DNA from: Boesenbergia rotunda
Lineage: Eukaryota > Streptophyta > Magnoliopsida > Zingiberales > Zingiberaceae
Assembly (NCBI GenBank): GCA_024364735.1
Contig: JAGFNQ010001197.1
Coordinates: 365,505 to 429,504 of the forward strand
Direction: 5' to 3'
DNA length: 64,000 nucleotides
A model generated the notes under the pieces. The model did no database searches, was not told the origin of the DNA, and saw nothing but the letters and a program-made list of their open reading frames with translations. The translations under genes were made by a program, and so were the position numbers. This document shows, one piece after another, positions 11,109-22,485 of the stretch (within the stretch, counting starts at the first letter, position 1; each line of letters opens with the position of its first letter).

Positions 11109-13240
11109 AGGGGAGTTTTCTTTTTCTTGCATTTTATTTCATTGTAAATACCATTTGATTATTTTCAAGTAGTTAAATTTCCTTTTCCAACGAGTTTTTG
11201 ATAATAAATGTTTAGGTAATGTAGGATGAATAAAGAGTGATTGTAGATACCATTTTACCATTTTGGCACCTTATTTTTGCATGAGTAGGAATAAATGTAT
11301 CCCTCTAGGTTTTCTCTATATCATCTTAGAGTCTTTTGAAAGCAAATTAAATTTGGTTGTCAAGACTTAGGATTTGAGTCAATGGATGAAAATTCTTAGT
11401 TGCTTGAGTACTACTTAGTTATGGACTCTAGATTGATGAGTTGAGATGAATTCTTTTTACCTAGTAAGGACTTAGCTTTATTGTTGAGATATACACATGT
11501 GATTGTACTCTAGAACTTGCTTAGGTTCTTTCAAAATCATATTTCTATGATTGGACCACATTTATATAGGTTAATCTTGTTGTCTTCCCTTTTCATTGCA
11601 ATAATCCTTGTTGATACATGCTTTATTCTTTTCCTTCGCTATTTTTCTGCTCATTACCATATTTCTCTATAGACTTGGTTACTTGTGATTTTTCTTGATG
11701 TTACTTTGCCCGAGACGGACAAAAGTTCAAGTGTGGGGGAGGTGGCTAGAGCCTTGAAAAAATTGTGGTAAGAAGTGATAATTTGGAAATTTTGGAAGTT
11801 TTCTTTTTGTTGAAGTTTATTATCTACTTTATGTATTTTTAGATGGATTGTTGTGGATTTCGAATGTTGTGATGGGACTAAAGGAATGAAGTGTATGAGG
11901 GATACAATGCAAAAAGAGAAAAAAAATAGAAAGAAGAAAAGAAAGTGAGAAAGTATGCCAAATAGATGGAGTGGTGTATCAAAGATGAGTTATGAGTATT
12001 GGAAAGTAAAGATCACTCTTGGAGCAATTTGATTTCTAAACATGATTTGGCATTTCAAACTCTATGAGGGAAATTCCAAAAGGGAAAGGAGATAGTATAC
12101 ACAAGGAAGGTTACAATTGGATTTAATTTGGTGATGCAATGATTACAAGTGGTGCCAAGTGAAGTACTTAGTGCTCTATTGAGTTGAAGAGTTCAAGGTT
12201 GGGAAATTATGGATCTGAAATGAAGCTGCTCAGAAAGAGAAAAAAAAACATACAACAAGCAGCTGAAAAAAAAAATCACAGAAAAACAGAAAAAAAGAAG
12301 AAGAAAAAAAAAAGAAAAGACAAATGAAAACATGGAGTTCAAAAGATGGATAGATTTATGAACTTGAAGTCGTTAATAAGAAGGTAGATGAATTAAGAAT
12401 TAGTGTTGATTGGAAGAAGAAGAAGATTATCGGCAGAAACAGTTTCAGAGTTCTGAGATTGGCTACTGATCAACCCCTGATCGGTCACCAATCCGATCAG
12501 GGAGCACCAGTCCGATCATCAGACCGATCAGGAATTGTCTGATCGGTCTCTGGACTGATCAGTGAAGCTGGCACAGTACAGGATACTTCCTTCAGTATGG
12601 AACCTCCTCCAAATCAGCTCATACTTACTTCCCTTGGCTCAGAATTCATAAGAGGCTACCACAAAAGGGCAAAGAACATTAGAAATAATTTTGAGTATCC
12701 AAGTCTTCTATTTTTCCTTACTTTTCCATATTTCTTCTTCATGCTATATTTCTTTACCATAGTTTTTTCCTTATCATATCCTATTCCTCTATTTTCTTTA
12801 ACATGAGTTGTTGGAATCAGAATTCATGGAACTCCTCTTTCATTCTATTCATTTCATATTTCTTAATGTTCTAATAAATCTTTGTAGATGTGGATCCAAG
12901 TAAAGAATTTTGGTGGAGAGTAGATAATAAGCGAGCTTATGGTAGTTCGAGAAACACGTGTACGAGTGAGCTCCATTTTCATTGAAATGTAGAACTTAGG
13001 AAGAGAGCCACAAAAATCCCTCTTGGAAGGTTTTGTGTGTTGTATTCATCTCTATGAGTCATGAAAGAAGAAGTATGCTAAGTTGTTGATTTAAGGACAA
13101 GATACTAGTCTATTGAGTTTATATTTTTGAGAATTGACAACCCTAGGTAATTTTTATTCAATTGCTTCTTACTATGATTGAGAATAATCTAGGGGGAATA
13201 CATCTTTAGTTTACTAGTAGCTTGTACGAGACACCCAAGA
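11109..13240 (+). other. Athila-1 3' internal non-coding region
   Basis: No ORF with recognisable content. It holds an internal polypurine-like motif AAGTGTGGGGGAG near 11733-11745, a few A/G-rich low-complexity stretches (11915-11955, 12236-12330), and a cluster of GATCGGTC/GACCGATC motifs (about 12470-12570). The same layout recurs in Athila-2 at 51497-53593. This is where envelope-like ORFs sit in complete Athila elements; none is seen here. Confidence 0.8.
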
Positions 13241-13256
13241 ATAAGTGTGGGGGAGT
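13241..13256 (+). other. Athila-1 polypurine tract
   Basis: The purine-rich run ending GTGTGGGGGAGT lies directly before the 3' LTR start at 13257. Such tracts prime plus-strand DNA synthesis in LTR retrotransposons. Confidence 0.85.
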
Positions 13257-14889
13257 TGATAACTTTCATTTTGTTGATTAAATTAGGCCCTCAAATTTAT
13301 GTTTTGATCCATTTTCATATGCTTAAGTTTGCATTTGTATTAGGTTTTATGGATTGTCTCCATTTTAGCTTATGATTCAATTCTTTCTATATTTAAGATG
13401 TTTTGGCACTTAAATTTAATATATTTTGTAGGTTTCAAATGAGCATGGACCTGGATCATATTGGATCAAACTTAGGTCAGAATTGGATTCAGATCAAAGG
13501 GATCAAGCATCGGATTAACATGGGTCATCCATTCAAGAGAACAGTTAGATCTAAGCCATCCGCCAACTTCTTGTCGATCCAAGCTCAAGATAGACTTAAT
13601 CAGGTTCATGGATCAAGATCTGGAAGTTTGGGCCAGATCAGAGTTGATTCAACCGTTGGATCAAGCACTAGAAGATCTAGACCATCCAAGCTAGAGAAGA
13701 GAAGATCTGAGCCATCCGCTTCAGATCTGAGTGATCCGAGTTAAGGACAAGTAGATCAGAGCCCTTGATCAAGATCTGGGAAGTTTGGGTTCGATCTGAC
13801 TTGATCAGACTGTTGAATTGGATCAGAACAATCACAGCCGTTCATGTTTTCAAGTGGAAATTTAAATCAAAATTTTCTCCACGCCGGGCTCGTCGTCGCC
13901 AGATCGCGTCTCCTGCATCGTTTCAGTTCTTCTTCATTTTCCAATTTCGATCGGAGGCGGCCACCAGATCAAGTTCATCTTCAGATCTCAATCATCAAGC
14001 TCTGTTTCTATGAGAGGATCACATTCCATCCGAATCTGAAAGCTCCGGCGAGGGTTTCTCCGTGCGTTAGCTTCATCCGACCAGTCCTCACTCGATTTCA
14101 ATTCTCCATCAATCGGGTCAAGTCAGAGGGGTTCTCTGATCTGGATTCGAGGTTCCCTGTGCTTCTACTCGCCATCCGAATCATCAAAGAAGGAAGGATC
14201 AGAAGGAGTCAGATTACATTTCAAGCTACGCGATTCAATCTCTGCAGCTGAGTTTTGGTCGATTCTCGAGCAAAGGGGTTCTGAGCTCGATCATTGTGTG
14301 ACGGCAAGGAGAAATCTTGGTGAAGAACTTGAACTGGTGTCCTTAGCTTGTAGATTCGTTTCTGTGTTCAATTCTGCAACGTCGCAGTAGTTTTTCAGTC
14401 TGCGTTTCAGTTACTGATCGGTCCTTCGACTGATCCAGACAACACCTGATCGGTCATCAGTCTGATCAGGCTTGAATCTGATCGGTCAGCCGACCGATCA
14501 GGAAATTTCCTGCATAAGCATACCCTGTTTCAGTTTCAGCTTACATTTAATTCTTTATTTCCGAATTTAGATACAGCTTAGTTTCATATCTGCTATAGAT
14601 GTCCATTTTATACTTCAATCTTGCAATTTCAAAGTGTCTTGTTCAATTTTCCTAGTTTGTAAGTTCAATTCTTGCAATACCTAGTTTAACTCTATTTAGT
14701 TAAATCAATTCTATTTGAAATTTTACTTTCGTTCTTACTTTCAAAACAAAACCCCCATTTTATCTCGAAAACCCAAAACATTTGATGACAAATAATTTTC
14801 AAGCTTGATACAAACACTCACAACTAGTCCTTGGAAAAAAATACGACCTGAGGCCCCTATTCTACATTTCTATTTTGCTAGCAAGGGTT
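13257..14889 (+). repeat. Athila-1 3' LTR, first part (interrupted by element III)
   Basis: Direct repeat of 3248-4888. It starts TGATAAC after the polypurine tract and is cut at 14889/14890 by element III. The last five bases before the cut, GGGTT (14885-14889), are repeated at 22034-22038. In the stretch 13430-13550 most differences from the 5' LTR are G-to-A or C-to-T changes in this copy, which is what decay of methylated cytosines would give. Confidence 0.94.
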
Positions 14890-14984
14890 TGTTGATGCAG
14901 TCTGGCCCGGTTGTTGTTTTGGTGTTTGACAATGATTTAAGTTTGGTTGAGCGAATTTGGGTTAAAGTCCTGGTCGGGGACTGG

Positions 14985-15560
14985 GCATGAAACCCTGGTG
15001 AGTGAAGCCAGGTCCTAGCTTGTGAAGCTGGGTTGAAATCCCGGTGAGTGAACCGGGTCCTGGTGAGTGAAGCCAGGTGATGGAAATCCCGGTGAGTGAA
15101 GCCGGGTCCTGGTGAGTGAAGCCAGGTGTAGGAAATCCCGGTGAGTGAAGCCGGGTCCTGGTGAGTGAAGCCATGTGTTGAAAAGTCCTAATTCGGAAGA
15201 GGTGGGTGAAAAGTCTTAGCTTGGAGGGCTAGGTGAAAAGTCCTAGCTTGGAGGGCTAGATGAAAAGTCCTAACTTGGAGGGTTAGATGAAAAGTCCCAT
15301 CTTGGAGAGTTAGGTGAAAAAGTCCTGGCTTTGAGGGTCAGGTGCCTAGCTTGGAGGGCTAGGTTGGATGAAGGTCTAACTCGGAGGGGTTGGGTGAAAA
15401 GTCCTAGCTTGGAGGGCTAGGTGAAAAGTCCTAGCTTGGAGGGCTAGGTGAAAAGTCCTAACTTGGAGGGTTAGGTGCAAATTCCCAACTTGGAGAGTTA
15501 GATTGAAAAATCCTTAGCTTGGAGGGCTAAGGTGAATGAAATCCTAGCTTGGAAGGCTAG
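14985..15560 (+). repeat. Tandem short hairpin repeats in the element III 5' LTR
   Basis: Two repeat types follow each other. First is GGTGAGTGAAGCC[A/G]GGT with a CCTGGT/CCCGGT lead, to about 15175. Then come many copies of a 26-28 bp unit reading roughly AAAAGTCCTAGC TTGGAGG GCTAGGTG. In each unit CCTAGC pairs with GCTAGG, or CCTAAC with GTTAGG, so every repeat can fold into a small hairpin. Unit number differs between the LTRs (compare 20225-20790). Confidence 0.9.
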
Positions 15561-15573
15561 GCCTGCGTCCCTG

Positions 15574-15985
15574 GATCGGTCTGGTGACCGATCAGGGAGT
15601 TGGCACACTGCTCTTTCATGGATCGGTCTGGTGACCGATCCAGCGATGTCTGATCGGTCTGGTGACCGATCAGGGAGTGTGTGTTTCACTCACTGCACAA
15701 CTCCTGATCGGTCTGGTGACCGATTAGGGAGCGAACAGTGAGTTGAGTTCCCCTGCTGATCTGCTCCTGATCGGTCTGGTGACCGATCAGGGATACTGCT
15801 CAGATCGGTCTAGTGAACGATCATTTGTCGCAAGGTTCTCACTATCACCGATCAGGATGACTCCTGATCGGTCTGGAAGCAGCCTGATTGGTCTGGTGAC
15901 CGATCAGGCTGGAGCCTGATTGGTCTGGGGACCAATCAGGAGTGTGCAGAAGACTTCTGGATCAGTCTAGTGACCGATCAGGCGC
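15574..15985 (+). repeat. Cluster of GATCGGTC/GACCGATC inverted motifs (element III 5' LTR)
   Basis: About nine copies of GATCGGTC, a 4-base spacer (usually TGGT), then GACCGATC, each self-complementary, some with one or two changes. The 3' LTR has a matching cluster at about 20802-21210 and element VIII one at about 56450-57020. Confidence 0.92.
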
Positions 15986-16806
15986 AGAACTTTAATTCAA
16001 ATACGCTGTCAGAAGCTCTGATCGCGTCTGTTTTCACTGCCGATTCTCTGATACATTGCCGATTCTTGTTGATATGCATTGCTAAGCCTCTGTTGGAGTG
16101 TGCAGGTGATAGCAGGTGATTCAAATACTCAAGGAGGGTCAATGGGAGGCTTTCCTTGGAGCAGGTTTGTTTGTTTCTCCTTCTCAGGTTTCAACGGCAA
16201 CTGGAGCAGCTGGCGACTGACGGAGACTCAGCTGGAGAGGAGGTCTTCAGTGGACTGAGTGCTCAGGGAGGTCAGTGGGTTCAGGCTGGCTCAGTGGATG
16301 CTGATGAATCTTGCGATGGTGAGAGGGAGCTTAAGTGACGAAGCTGGAAGCAGAGGAGCGAGGCAAACAAGACAGAAACTTGGGAAGTTTGGTTGGGCTG
16401 TGTTCGTGCTCTCTGTTGCTTTGTGCTTGAGCGATCTTGTTACATCTTTGTGAGCTTGTCTTCTCGAGTGTCTCTGTGCTTAACTTGTATCTTCTTGAGA
16501 TCACTTGTGGAGAGGTTTCTCCACCGAGAAGGAGGCTGCTACTATCCGGAGTTCACCGGGGCTTGATCTGCCGACGATCAAGGGATCGCCCACCTCACGG
16601 GCACGCCAAGGAGTAGGGGCAAGTTATCCCCGAACCTTGTACATCTTTGTCTTAGCGTTTGTTTGGTTTGCGTTTCCTTCTCTGCTTTGTTCTTTGTTTT
16701 GCATTTGCTTCCGCTGCTAATCTGATCACGCAGAAAATATCAAAGAGCAACTTGTGGGTGTCTGGCTATATTCACCCCCCCTCTATAGCCATCCGTTTCC
16801 AACAAG

Positions 16807-16818
16807 TGGTATCAGAGC
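16807..16818 (+). other. Element III primer-binding site (initiator tRNA-Met)
   Basis: TGGTATCAGAGC, two bases after the LTR end, is complementary to the 3' end of plant initiator tRNA-Met. It is the usual primer site of plant copia elements. Confidence 0.95.
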
Positions 16819-16862
16819 TTGGGGCTCTGTTCACGGCTTAACATCCGAGAGCTTACAGCAAG

Positions 16863-18132
16863 ATGGCTGGAAGAGAAGGATTGAGCACAAACCGACCTCC
16901 ATTCCTCGACGGCACTGATTTTTCATATTGGAAGTCAAGAATGGAGTTTTACTTGAAGACAAACATGAGTTTGTGGTTCGCTGTCAAGGAGGGGTTTTCC
17001 CTTCCAAAGGATAATGAAGGAAAGGAGCTCGAGTTTTCCAAGTGGTCGGCTGAGCAAATCCGGAAGGGTGAAGCAAATGCCAAAGCTGTGGTCACCTTAC
17101 AATGTGGGATGACCAAAGAGCAATTGATCAAGATTGGTCCCTTCACCTCTGCCAGAGACTTGTGGAACAAACTCCTTGAGCTCCATGAAGGAACTCAAGA
17201 CACCGGACAGCCAAGAAGGATCTCCTTCACAGCCAACTCCAGAACTTGACAATGGGAGAAAATGAAACTGTAAGTATGCTTCATTGTCGAGTCAAAGAAT
17301 TATTGAATGGTCTCCACTCCATTGGTGAAGAGGTAGAAAATCGAGACTAGTGAGGTATGTCCTTAAATCATTTCCTAGGAATGCCTTGTGGTCATCCATG
17401 GTGGATGCTTACAAGGTTTCAAGGATTATCTTTTGCTAAGTTAGAGGATTTATTTTGTGAGATGGAATACATGAGATCTCTAACCAAAGTTCAAAGGAGA
17501 AAGGGTTTGCTTTTGTGGCAGGTAACAAAAGAAAGGAGAAGAAGGAGGAGAACACCCACTGTCATGTGGCTCTAGTGTCCTTAGAAGATTCAAAAGAGGA
17601 GAGTGATAACGAATCGAGAAGCTCCTCAACCGCGCCTTCATCATCTTCGGATGATGAAGAGGTAATCTCTCCCAAGTTGGATAAGTGCTATAGAGCTATC
17701 GCATGTTTAACCAAATTGTTAAAGAAATCTAAGAATAAGGTTAAGTCATTGAAGTTGGAAGTAAAAGAATTAAAATCCTCTAAGGTAGAGGATATTAATG
17801 ACTTCCATAATGAATCCCTTGAGAATGAGAATATGATCTTGAAGGATGAAATTGAAAATCTCAAGATTGTTCTTGAGAAATTTTCAACAAGCTCCAAAAC
17901 CCTAGACATGATCTTTAACTCCCAAAGGGCGGTTTACAACAAGGCCGATATAGGTTACTGACTTAAAGAATCGACCTTTGTGTCATTAATGTCTAGAACA
18001 CATTTTAGATCATCAAATGTTCCTAGGGTTAAAAAGAAATTGACTAAGGCATGGGTGCCAAAGTCATTCATTGTAGATTCCTTAGGTCCCAAAATTTGGG
18101 TACCTAAAACCTCCATATTTAGAATTGTATAG
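16863..18132 (+). pseudogene. Element III gag (broken; zinc knuckle deleted)
   Basis: ATG at 16863 opens MAGREGLSTNRPPFLDGTDF and a UBN2-type gag (YWKSRMEFYLKT, ARDLWNKLLELHEGT) to a frameshift near 17190 and a stop at 17247-17249. Reading resumes as a broken series of frames with SIGEEVENRD (stop after it), NALWSSMVDAYKVS and CEME-like blocks. From 17515 an open stretch gives a Ser/Asp/Glu-rich spacer and a coiled-coil C-terminal part ending KADIGY, then a stop. Compared with element VIII (58560-58950), the segment carrying the CCHC zinc knuckle and Lys-rich spacer is missing. The end, WVPKTSIFRIV followed by TAG at 18130-18132, matches VIII. Confidence 0.9.
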
Positions 18133-18220
18133 CTTTGATTGAGGGGGAGCATCTATCAACATGGGTGGTTGATATTTGGTGCTCCAAACCCATGACCAAC
18201 AAAAATTGTCATTCACATGA
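18133..18220 (+). pseudogene. Element III protease stub
   Basis: Just after the gag TAG, with one base fewer than in VIII, the reading gives EGEHLSTWVVDIWCSKPMTN. The equivalent in element VIII is EGEHLSTWFVDSGCSKHMTG, the copia protease start. The catalytic D-S-G has become D-I-W, and nothing of the rest of protease follows. Confidence 0.85.
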
Positions 18221-20128
18221 TTGGTTATGGAATGTTCAAATTAAGTGCTTTGATCTTCATTGTCTTAGCTCTTATAACAATATGATCTCTTGGCTAGTGA
18301 GTTATGAAATCTCATTTGGGCAATAAGGAAACTTTTCATGCAATGAATGATAGTATATCCATGCTTCAAAATAAATCTACAAGTTTTGGAAAAATTATAT
18401 ATATTGCATGAAGGGTTTAGATTCACACATAACTTGCTCTTGGCATGAATTGCTTAAAAGAATTGGTTTTATTGTTGCAATTTGTGTTTTCATGCAAGTT
18501 ATGGTTTATGAAATGTCTTATCTCAAGCCCAAGTATGCCATGAGTATCTTGTATGTGTTATAACACATGAATGCATGTTTAAGAACAAGATGAACATATA
18601 GTTTGGGCTGATCATTATAAAAATCTCACAAGGCATCACCATGAGTTTTAAAATTCACTGTTTAACCTTCTATGACCTAGTGATTCCCTTGTATCAAACT
18701 AAGGTTTCTTGATATGATCATGCTTTGATACAAACATGTTTCGATACTCAAATTCATGCTTAGAAAATACTATCATGCTCTGACACAAACCATGATATAT
18801 ATTTTGATTAAGGGAATCAAGTGGATCAAATCTAATTGAATTGGGGTTTAGGAATGCTTGAAACCTGATAGACAAATTTAGGGATTATGGAATTGAAAAA
18901 AAAAAGTATTTTGAGCAAACTTGATCATACATTGAGTTTGATACAAACTTAATGTTAATTTGATACAAATCTATTTTGAATGATCAAACTTAGATTTTGG
19001 GACCAAAATCATGTTTTGATATGAACCTGTCTTTTGGTTTTTGAAAGTTTGAGTCTGAATTCTGAAATCTGACCGAAACAAACAAATCAGACTTTTGAAT
19101 CCACCCTGATCGGTCTGGTGATCGATCAGGCACCGTTCTGATCGGTCCGGTGACCGATCAGATCAATGCTGATCAGAGGTATCAGACTACTTCTCAGTCT
19201 GATCCCATTTCATCAAGTTGTATCAGATTACTTGATCATACTGATACACACAAATATGATACAAACCTGATTATTCCAAGAACATGACCATACTTGATCA
19301 TTCATTGGTACAAACCTGGTACTAAGTGAATACAAACTCATTTCTAAGGAATGTTTAAGACCTTTGATTCTTAGAAATTGTTCTGAAACATCAAATGTTA
19401 AAATGTGGTTTGTCTAATCATACTTGGAACAAAACATACTTGAAACAAATCTAATATTGATTTGACACAAACCTATGTTGGAATGTTCAAATTCATAAGA
19501 AAGGGTTTGTTGAGTCATGACTCTTGGTCTTAATGTCGTGTTTCAGAAATGTTTCTGAAATGTCGAATATTAATAGAGTCTACACCCCTATTATGGAATG
19601 CAAATTGTTAATGCAGTCTGATCAGGAACGTATCAGAGTTTCCAAAAATTTTCTGAAATCTGATCGCTCCCCAGACTAATCAAATATCTTTCTGTATCAA
19701 GTTATCAAAGAACCTGATTGGTCACGGAGACCACTAAGGATTATATGTCGGATACAGATGCATTCCCTACTTGTCACATGAAACATATACATGTTTGACC
19801 ATGATATAATTCTGTATATGGTTTCATGTGCAAGTTCACACTTATTGTCATATGATGCATATACATTGTTGTCATGATACATTTATGGTATATGTCTCTC
19901 ATATGTAATTCAGAAATTATCCTTTGATTATTTATTTTGGGGAGACCCTTGATTGAGGGGGAGTTGTGTTCAAACTTAATAACCATACCCTTTTCGATGT
20001 TTGACAAAGGGGGAGAAAATGGCTGATTAAGTTTATGGTTATTATAGGGGGAGGATCATGATTCCCTTATGAGAATTGAATGGACTTCAATTGATTGATA
20101 CCTAAACTTAAATCGGGTTGTCAAACAA
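18221..20128 (+). other. Element III internal non-coding region
   Basis: No coding domain recognised. It is rich in repeated short phrases, especially TGATACAAA and GATCA, and has two GATCGGTC/GACCGATC motif pairs at about 19110-19160. In complete relatives pol would lie here or before it. Because VIII is truncated by IX, I cannot tell whether this is the family's normal 3' untranslated region or acquired DNA. Confidence 0.7.
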
Positions 20129-20143
20129 CAAAAAGGGGGAGAT
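20129..20143 (+). other. Element III polypurine tract
   Basis: A purine run containing AAAAAGGGGGAGA ends directly before the 3' LTR at 20144 (TGTTGATGCAG). It is the plus-strand primer site of the element. Confidence 0.9.
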
Positions 20144-22033
20144 TGTTGATGCAGTCTGGCCCGGTTGTTGTTTTGGTGTTTGACAATGATTTAAGTTTGG
20201 TTGAGCGAATTTGGGTTAAAGTCCTGGTCGGGGACTGGGCATGAAACCCTGGTGAGTGAAGCCAGGTCCTAGCTTGTGAAGCTAGGTTGAAATCCCGGTG
20301 AGTGAAGCCGGGTCCTGGTGAGTGAAGCCAGGTGATGGAAATCCCGGTGAGTGAAGCCTGGTCTTGGTGAGTGAAGCCAGGTGTTGGAAATCCCGGTGAG
20401 TGAAGCCGGGTCCTGGTGAGTGAAGCCAGGTGTTGAAAAGTCCTAATTCGGAAGAGGTGAGTGAAAAGTCTTAGCTTGGAGGGCTAGGTGAAAAGTCCTA
20501 GCTTGGAGGGCTAAGTGAAAAGTCCTAACTTGGAGGGTTAGGTGAAAAGTCCCATCTTGGAGAGTTAGGTGAAAAAGTCCTGGCTTGGAGGGTCAGGTGC
20601 CTAGCTTGGAGGGCTAGGTTGGATGAAGGTTTAACTCGGAGGGGTTGGGTGAAAAGTCCTAGCTTGGAGGGCTAGGGGAAAAGTCCTAACTTGGAGGGTT
20701 AGGTGCAAATTCCCAACTTGGAGAGTTAAATTGAAAAATCCTTAGCCTGGAGGGCTAAGGTGAATGAAGTCCTAGCTTGGAAGGCTAGGTCTGCGTCCCT
20801 GGATCGGTCTAGTGACCGATCAGGGAGTTGGCACGCTGCTCTTTCATGGATCGGTCTGGTGACCGATCAGGGAGTGTGTGTTTCACTCACTGCACAGCTC
20901 CTGATCGGTCTGGTGACCGATCAGGGAGCGAACAGTGAGTTGAGTTCCCCTGCTGATCTGCTCCTGATCGGTCTGGTGACCGATCAGGGATACTGCTCAG
21001 ATCGGTCTAGTGAACGATCATTTGTCGCAAGGTTCTCACTATCACCGATCAGGATGACTCCTGATCGGTCTGGAAGCAGCCTGATTGGTCTGGTGACCGA
21101 TCAGGCAGGAGCCTGATTGGTCTGGGGACCAATCAGGAGTGTGCAGAAGACTTCTGGATCGGTCTGGTGACCGATCAGGATCCTTCCTGATCGGTCTGGT
21201 GACCGATCATGCGCAGAACTTTAATTCAAATACGCTGTCAGAAGCTCTGATCGCGTCTGTTTTCACTGCTGATTCTTTGATACATTGCCGATTCTTGTTG
21301 ATATGCATTGCTAAGCCTCTGTTGGATTGTGCAGGTGATAGCAGGTGATTCAAACACTCAAGGATGGTCAATGGGAGGCTTTACTTGGAGCAAGTTTGTT
21401 TGTTTCTCCTTCTCAGGTTTCAACGGCAACTGGAGCAGTTGGCGACTGACGGAGACTCAGCTGGAGAGGAGGTCTTCAGTGGACTGAGTGCTCAGGGAGG
21501 TCAGTGGGTTCAGGCTGGCTCAGTGGATGCTGATGAATCTTGCGATGGTAAGAGGGAGCTTAAGTGACGAAGCTGGAAGCAGAGGAGCGAGGCGAACAAG
21601 ACAGAAAACTTGGGAAGTTTGGCTGGGCGGTGTTCGTGCTCTCTGTTGCTTTGTGCTTGAGCGATCTTGTTACATCTTTGTGAGCTTGTCTTCTCGAGTG
21701 TCTCTGTGCTTAACTTGTATCATCTTGAGATCACTTATGGAGAGGTTTCTCCACCGAGAAGGAGGCTGCTACTATCCGGAGTTCACCGGGGCTTGATCTG
21801 CCGACGATCAAGGGATCGCCCACCTCACGGGCACGCCAAGGAGTAGGGGCAAGTTATCCCCGAACCTTGTACATCTTTGTCTTAGCATTTGTTTGGTTTG
21901 CGTTTCCTTCTCTGCCTTGTTCTTTGTTCTGCATTTGCTTCCGCTGCTAATCTGATCACGCAGAAAATATCAAAGAGCAACTTGTGGGTGTCTCGCTATA
22001 TTCACCCCCCTCTATAGCCATCCGTTTGCAACA
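20144..22033 (+). repeat. Element III 3' LTR
   Basis: 1890 bp, a direct repeat of 14890-16804, ending CCGTTTGCAACA. It carries the same tandem hairpin repeats (about 20225-20790) and inverted-motif cluster (about 20802-21210), with unit-number differences. Open frames inside that read IGLVTDQ again and again are translations of the inverted motif, not a protein. Confidence 0.95.
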
Positions 22034-22096
22034 GGGTTTTCAGCTATAAATTCTAAATTTGAGTGCTCATCGTGACACTGGTATTGGGCACCATCA
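22034..22096 (+). repeat. Athila-1 3' LTR, last part
   Basis: It starts with the repeated GGGTT target duplication (22034-22038) and continues TTCAGCTATAAATTC to CACCATCA at 22096, matching the end of the 5' LTR at 4883-4945. It shows that the whole 14890-22033 block was inserted into a once continuous LTR. Confidence 0.95.
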
Positions 22097-22308
22097 CGCG
22101 CCTTCTCATCTCCCTTGACCCACTTCTTATAACGCTCCCTTTCCTCTTCACCAAAATTCTCGCTAGGCTTTTCAGGACATTCCTCAAAGAGTACATATTT
22201 GTACTCCTCAGCAGTTAGGACAATGTCTAAGTTTCTTTTCCAATCTATGTAATTTGGGTCAGTAAGTTTGTTCTTCTTAAGTATTGTAGCTAGTGGGTTA
22301 AAGGTCAT
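22097..22308 (-). pseudogene. copia I gag N-terminal part
   Basis: ATG at 22308 (minus) opens MTFNPLATILKKNKLTDPNY, a Tnt1/Tto1-like gag N-terminus, then WKRNLDIVLTAEEYKYVL and YKKWVKGDEKA. At 22097 Athila-1 breaks it, and the reading continues at 3247. No primer site or 5' LTR for element I is visible just to the right. The next sequence (22309-22486) grades into the gag end of element IV, so element I has lost its 5' end. Confidence 0.9.
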
Positions 22309-22485
22309 TTTGAAAATACCTAAGAATCACAACAATCTCAACTTTAGATTTCAAAAATTATTGATTCCTCAAAATAATAAATTTGAAATCAACCAAAACC
22401 TCAAAACACTGAGAAATTTGCATGCCACGATGGTGTGGATGTATACGAATTCTATATTTGTAAGAGGAGGTTTTACCCATTTGGT

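Larger units (their letters stand above)
14890..16804 (+). repeat. Element III 5' LTR
   Basis: 1915 bp, TGTTGATGCAG... to ...CCGTTTCCAACA, a direct repeat of 20144-22033 and followed by the primer site after two bases. It contains a long run of short tandem hairpin repeats (about 14985-15560) and a cluster of GATCGGTC/GACCGATC inverted motifs (15574-15985). The unique part, about 16000-16804, corresponds to 21205-22033 in the 3' copy. Confidence 0.95.
14890..22033 (+). mobile_element. Element III: gag-only, non-autonomous SIRE/Maximus-like copia element
   Basis: A complete 7144-bp insertion starts TGTTG, ends CAACA, and is flanked by perfect GGGTT duplications. LTRs are 14890-16804 and 20144-22033. 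It has an initiator-Met tRNA primer site, a gag remnant, a short protease stub and a polypurine tract. Integrase, RT and RNase H are absent: at about 18220 the reading passes straight into 1.9 kb of non-coding DNA. LTR and gag resemble element VIII (55907-62327), which does have pol, so VIII-like elements probably supplied the enzymes. The two LTRs are very alike apart from repeat-number differences in their tandem region. Confidence 0.93.
3248..22096 (+). mobile_element. Athila-1: Ty3/gypsy element of the Athila lineage, with element III nested in its 3' LTR
   Basis: Two similar LTRs (3248-4945; 13257-14889 plus 22039-22096) start TGATAAC and end ...GGGCACCATCA. They enclose an 8.3 kb interior with a primer site for tRNA-Asp, Athila-type gag, protease, RT, RNase H, integrase, a long 3' non-coding region and a polypurine tract. 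Flanks CGTGC (3243-3247) and CGCGC (22097-22101) are a 5-bp target duplication with one difference. Without element III the copy is about 11.7 kb, usual for Athila. No envelope-like ORF is seen after integrase. Gag and pol are broken by stops and frameshifts, and the LTRs differ at scattered sites, so it is not a very recent insertion. Confidence 0.95.

Noticed and set aside
15574..15985. CRISPR-like regularly repeated palindromes
   Set aside because: Spacing is irregular, the copies lie in an LTR and recur in its partner LTR, and the sequence is a plant retrotransposon.
20760..21348. Open frames with repeated IGLVTDQ / DRSGDRSG peptide (also near 15498-15741 and 56335-56798)
   Set aside because: They are translations of the GATCGGTC-GACCGATC motif clusters in LTRs; both strands give similar peptides, as expected from a palindrome.
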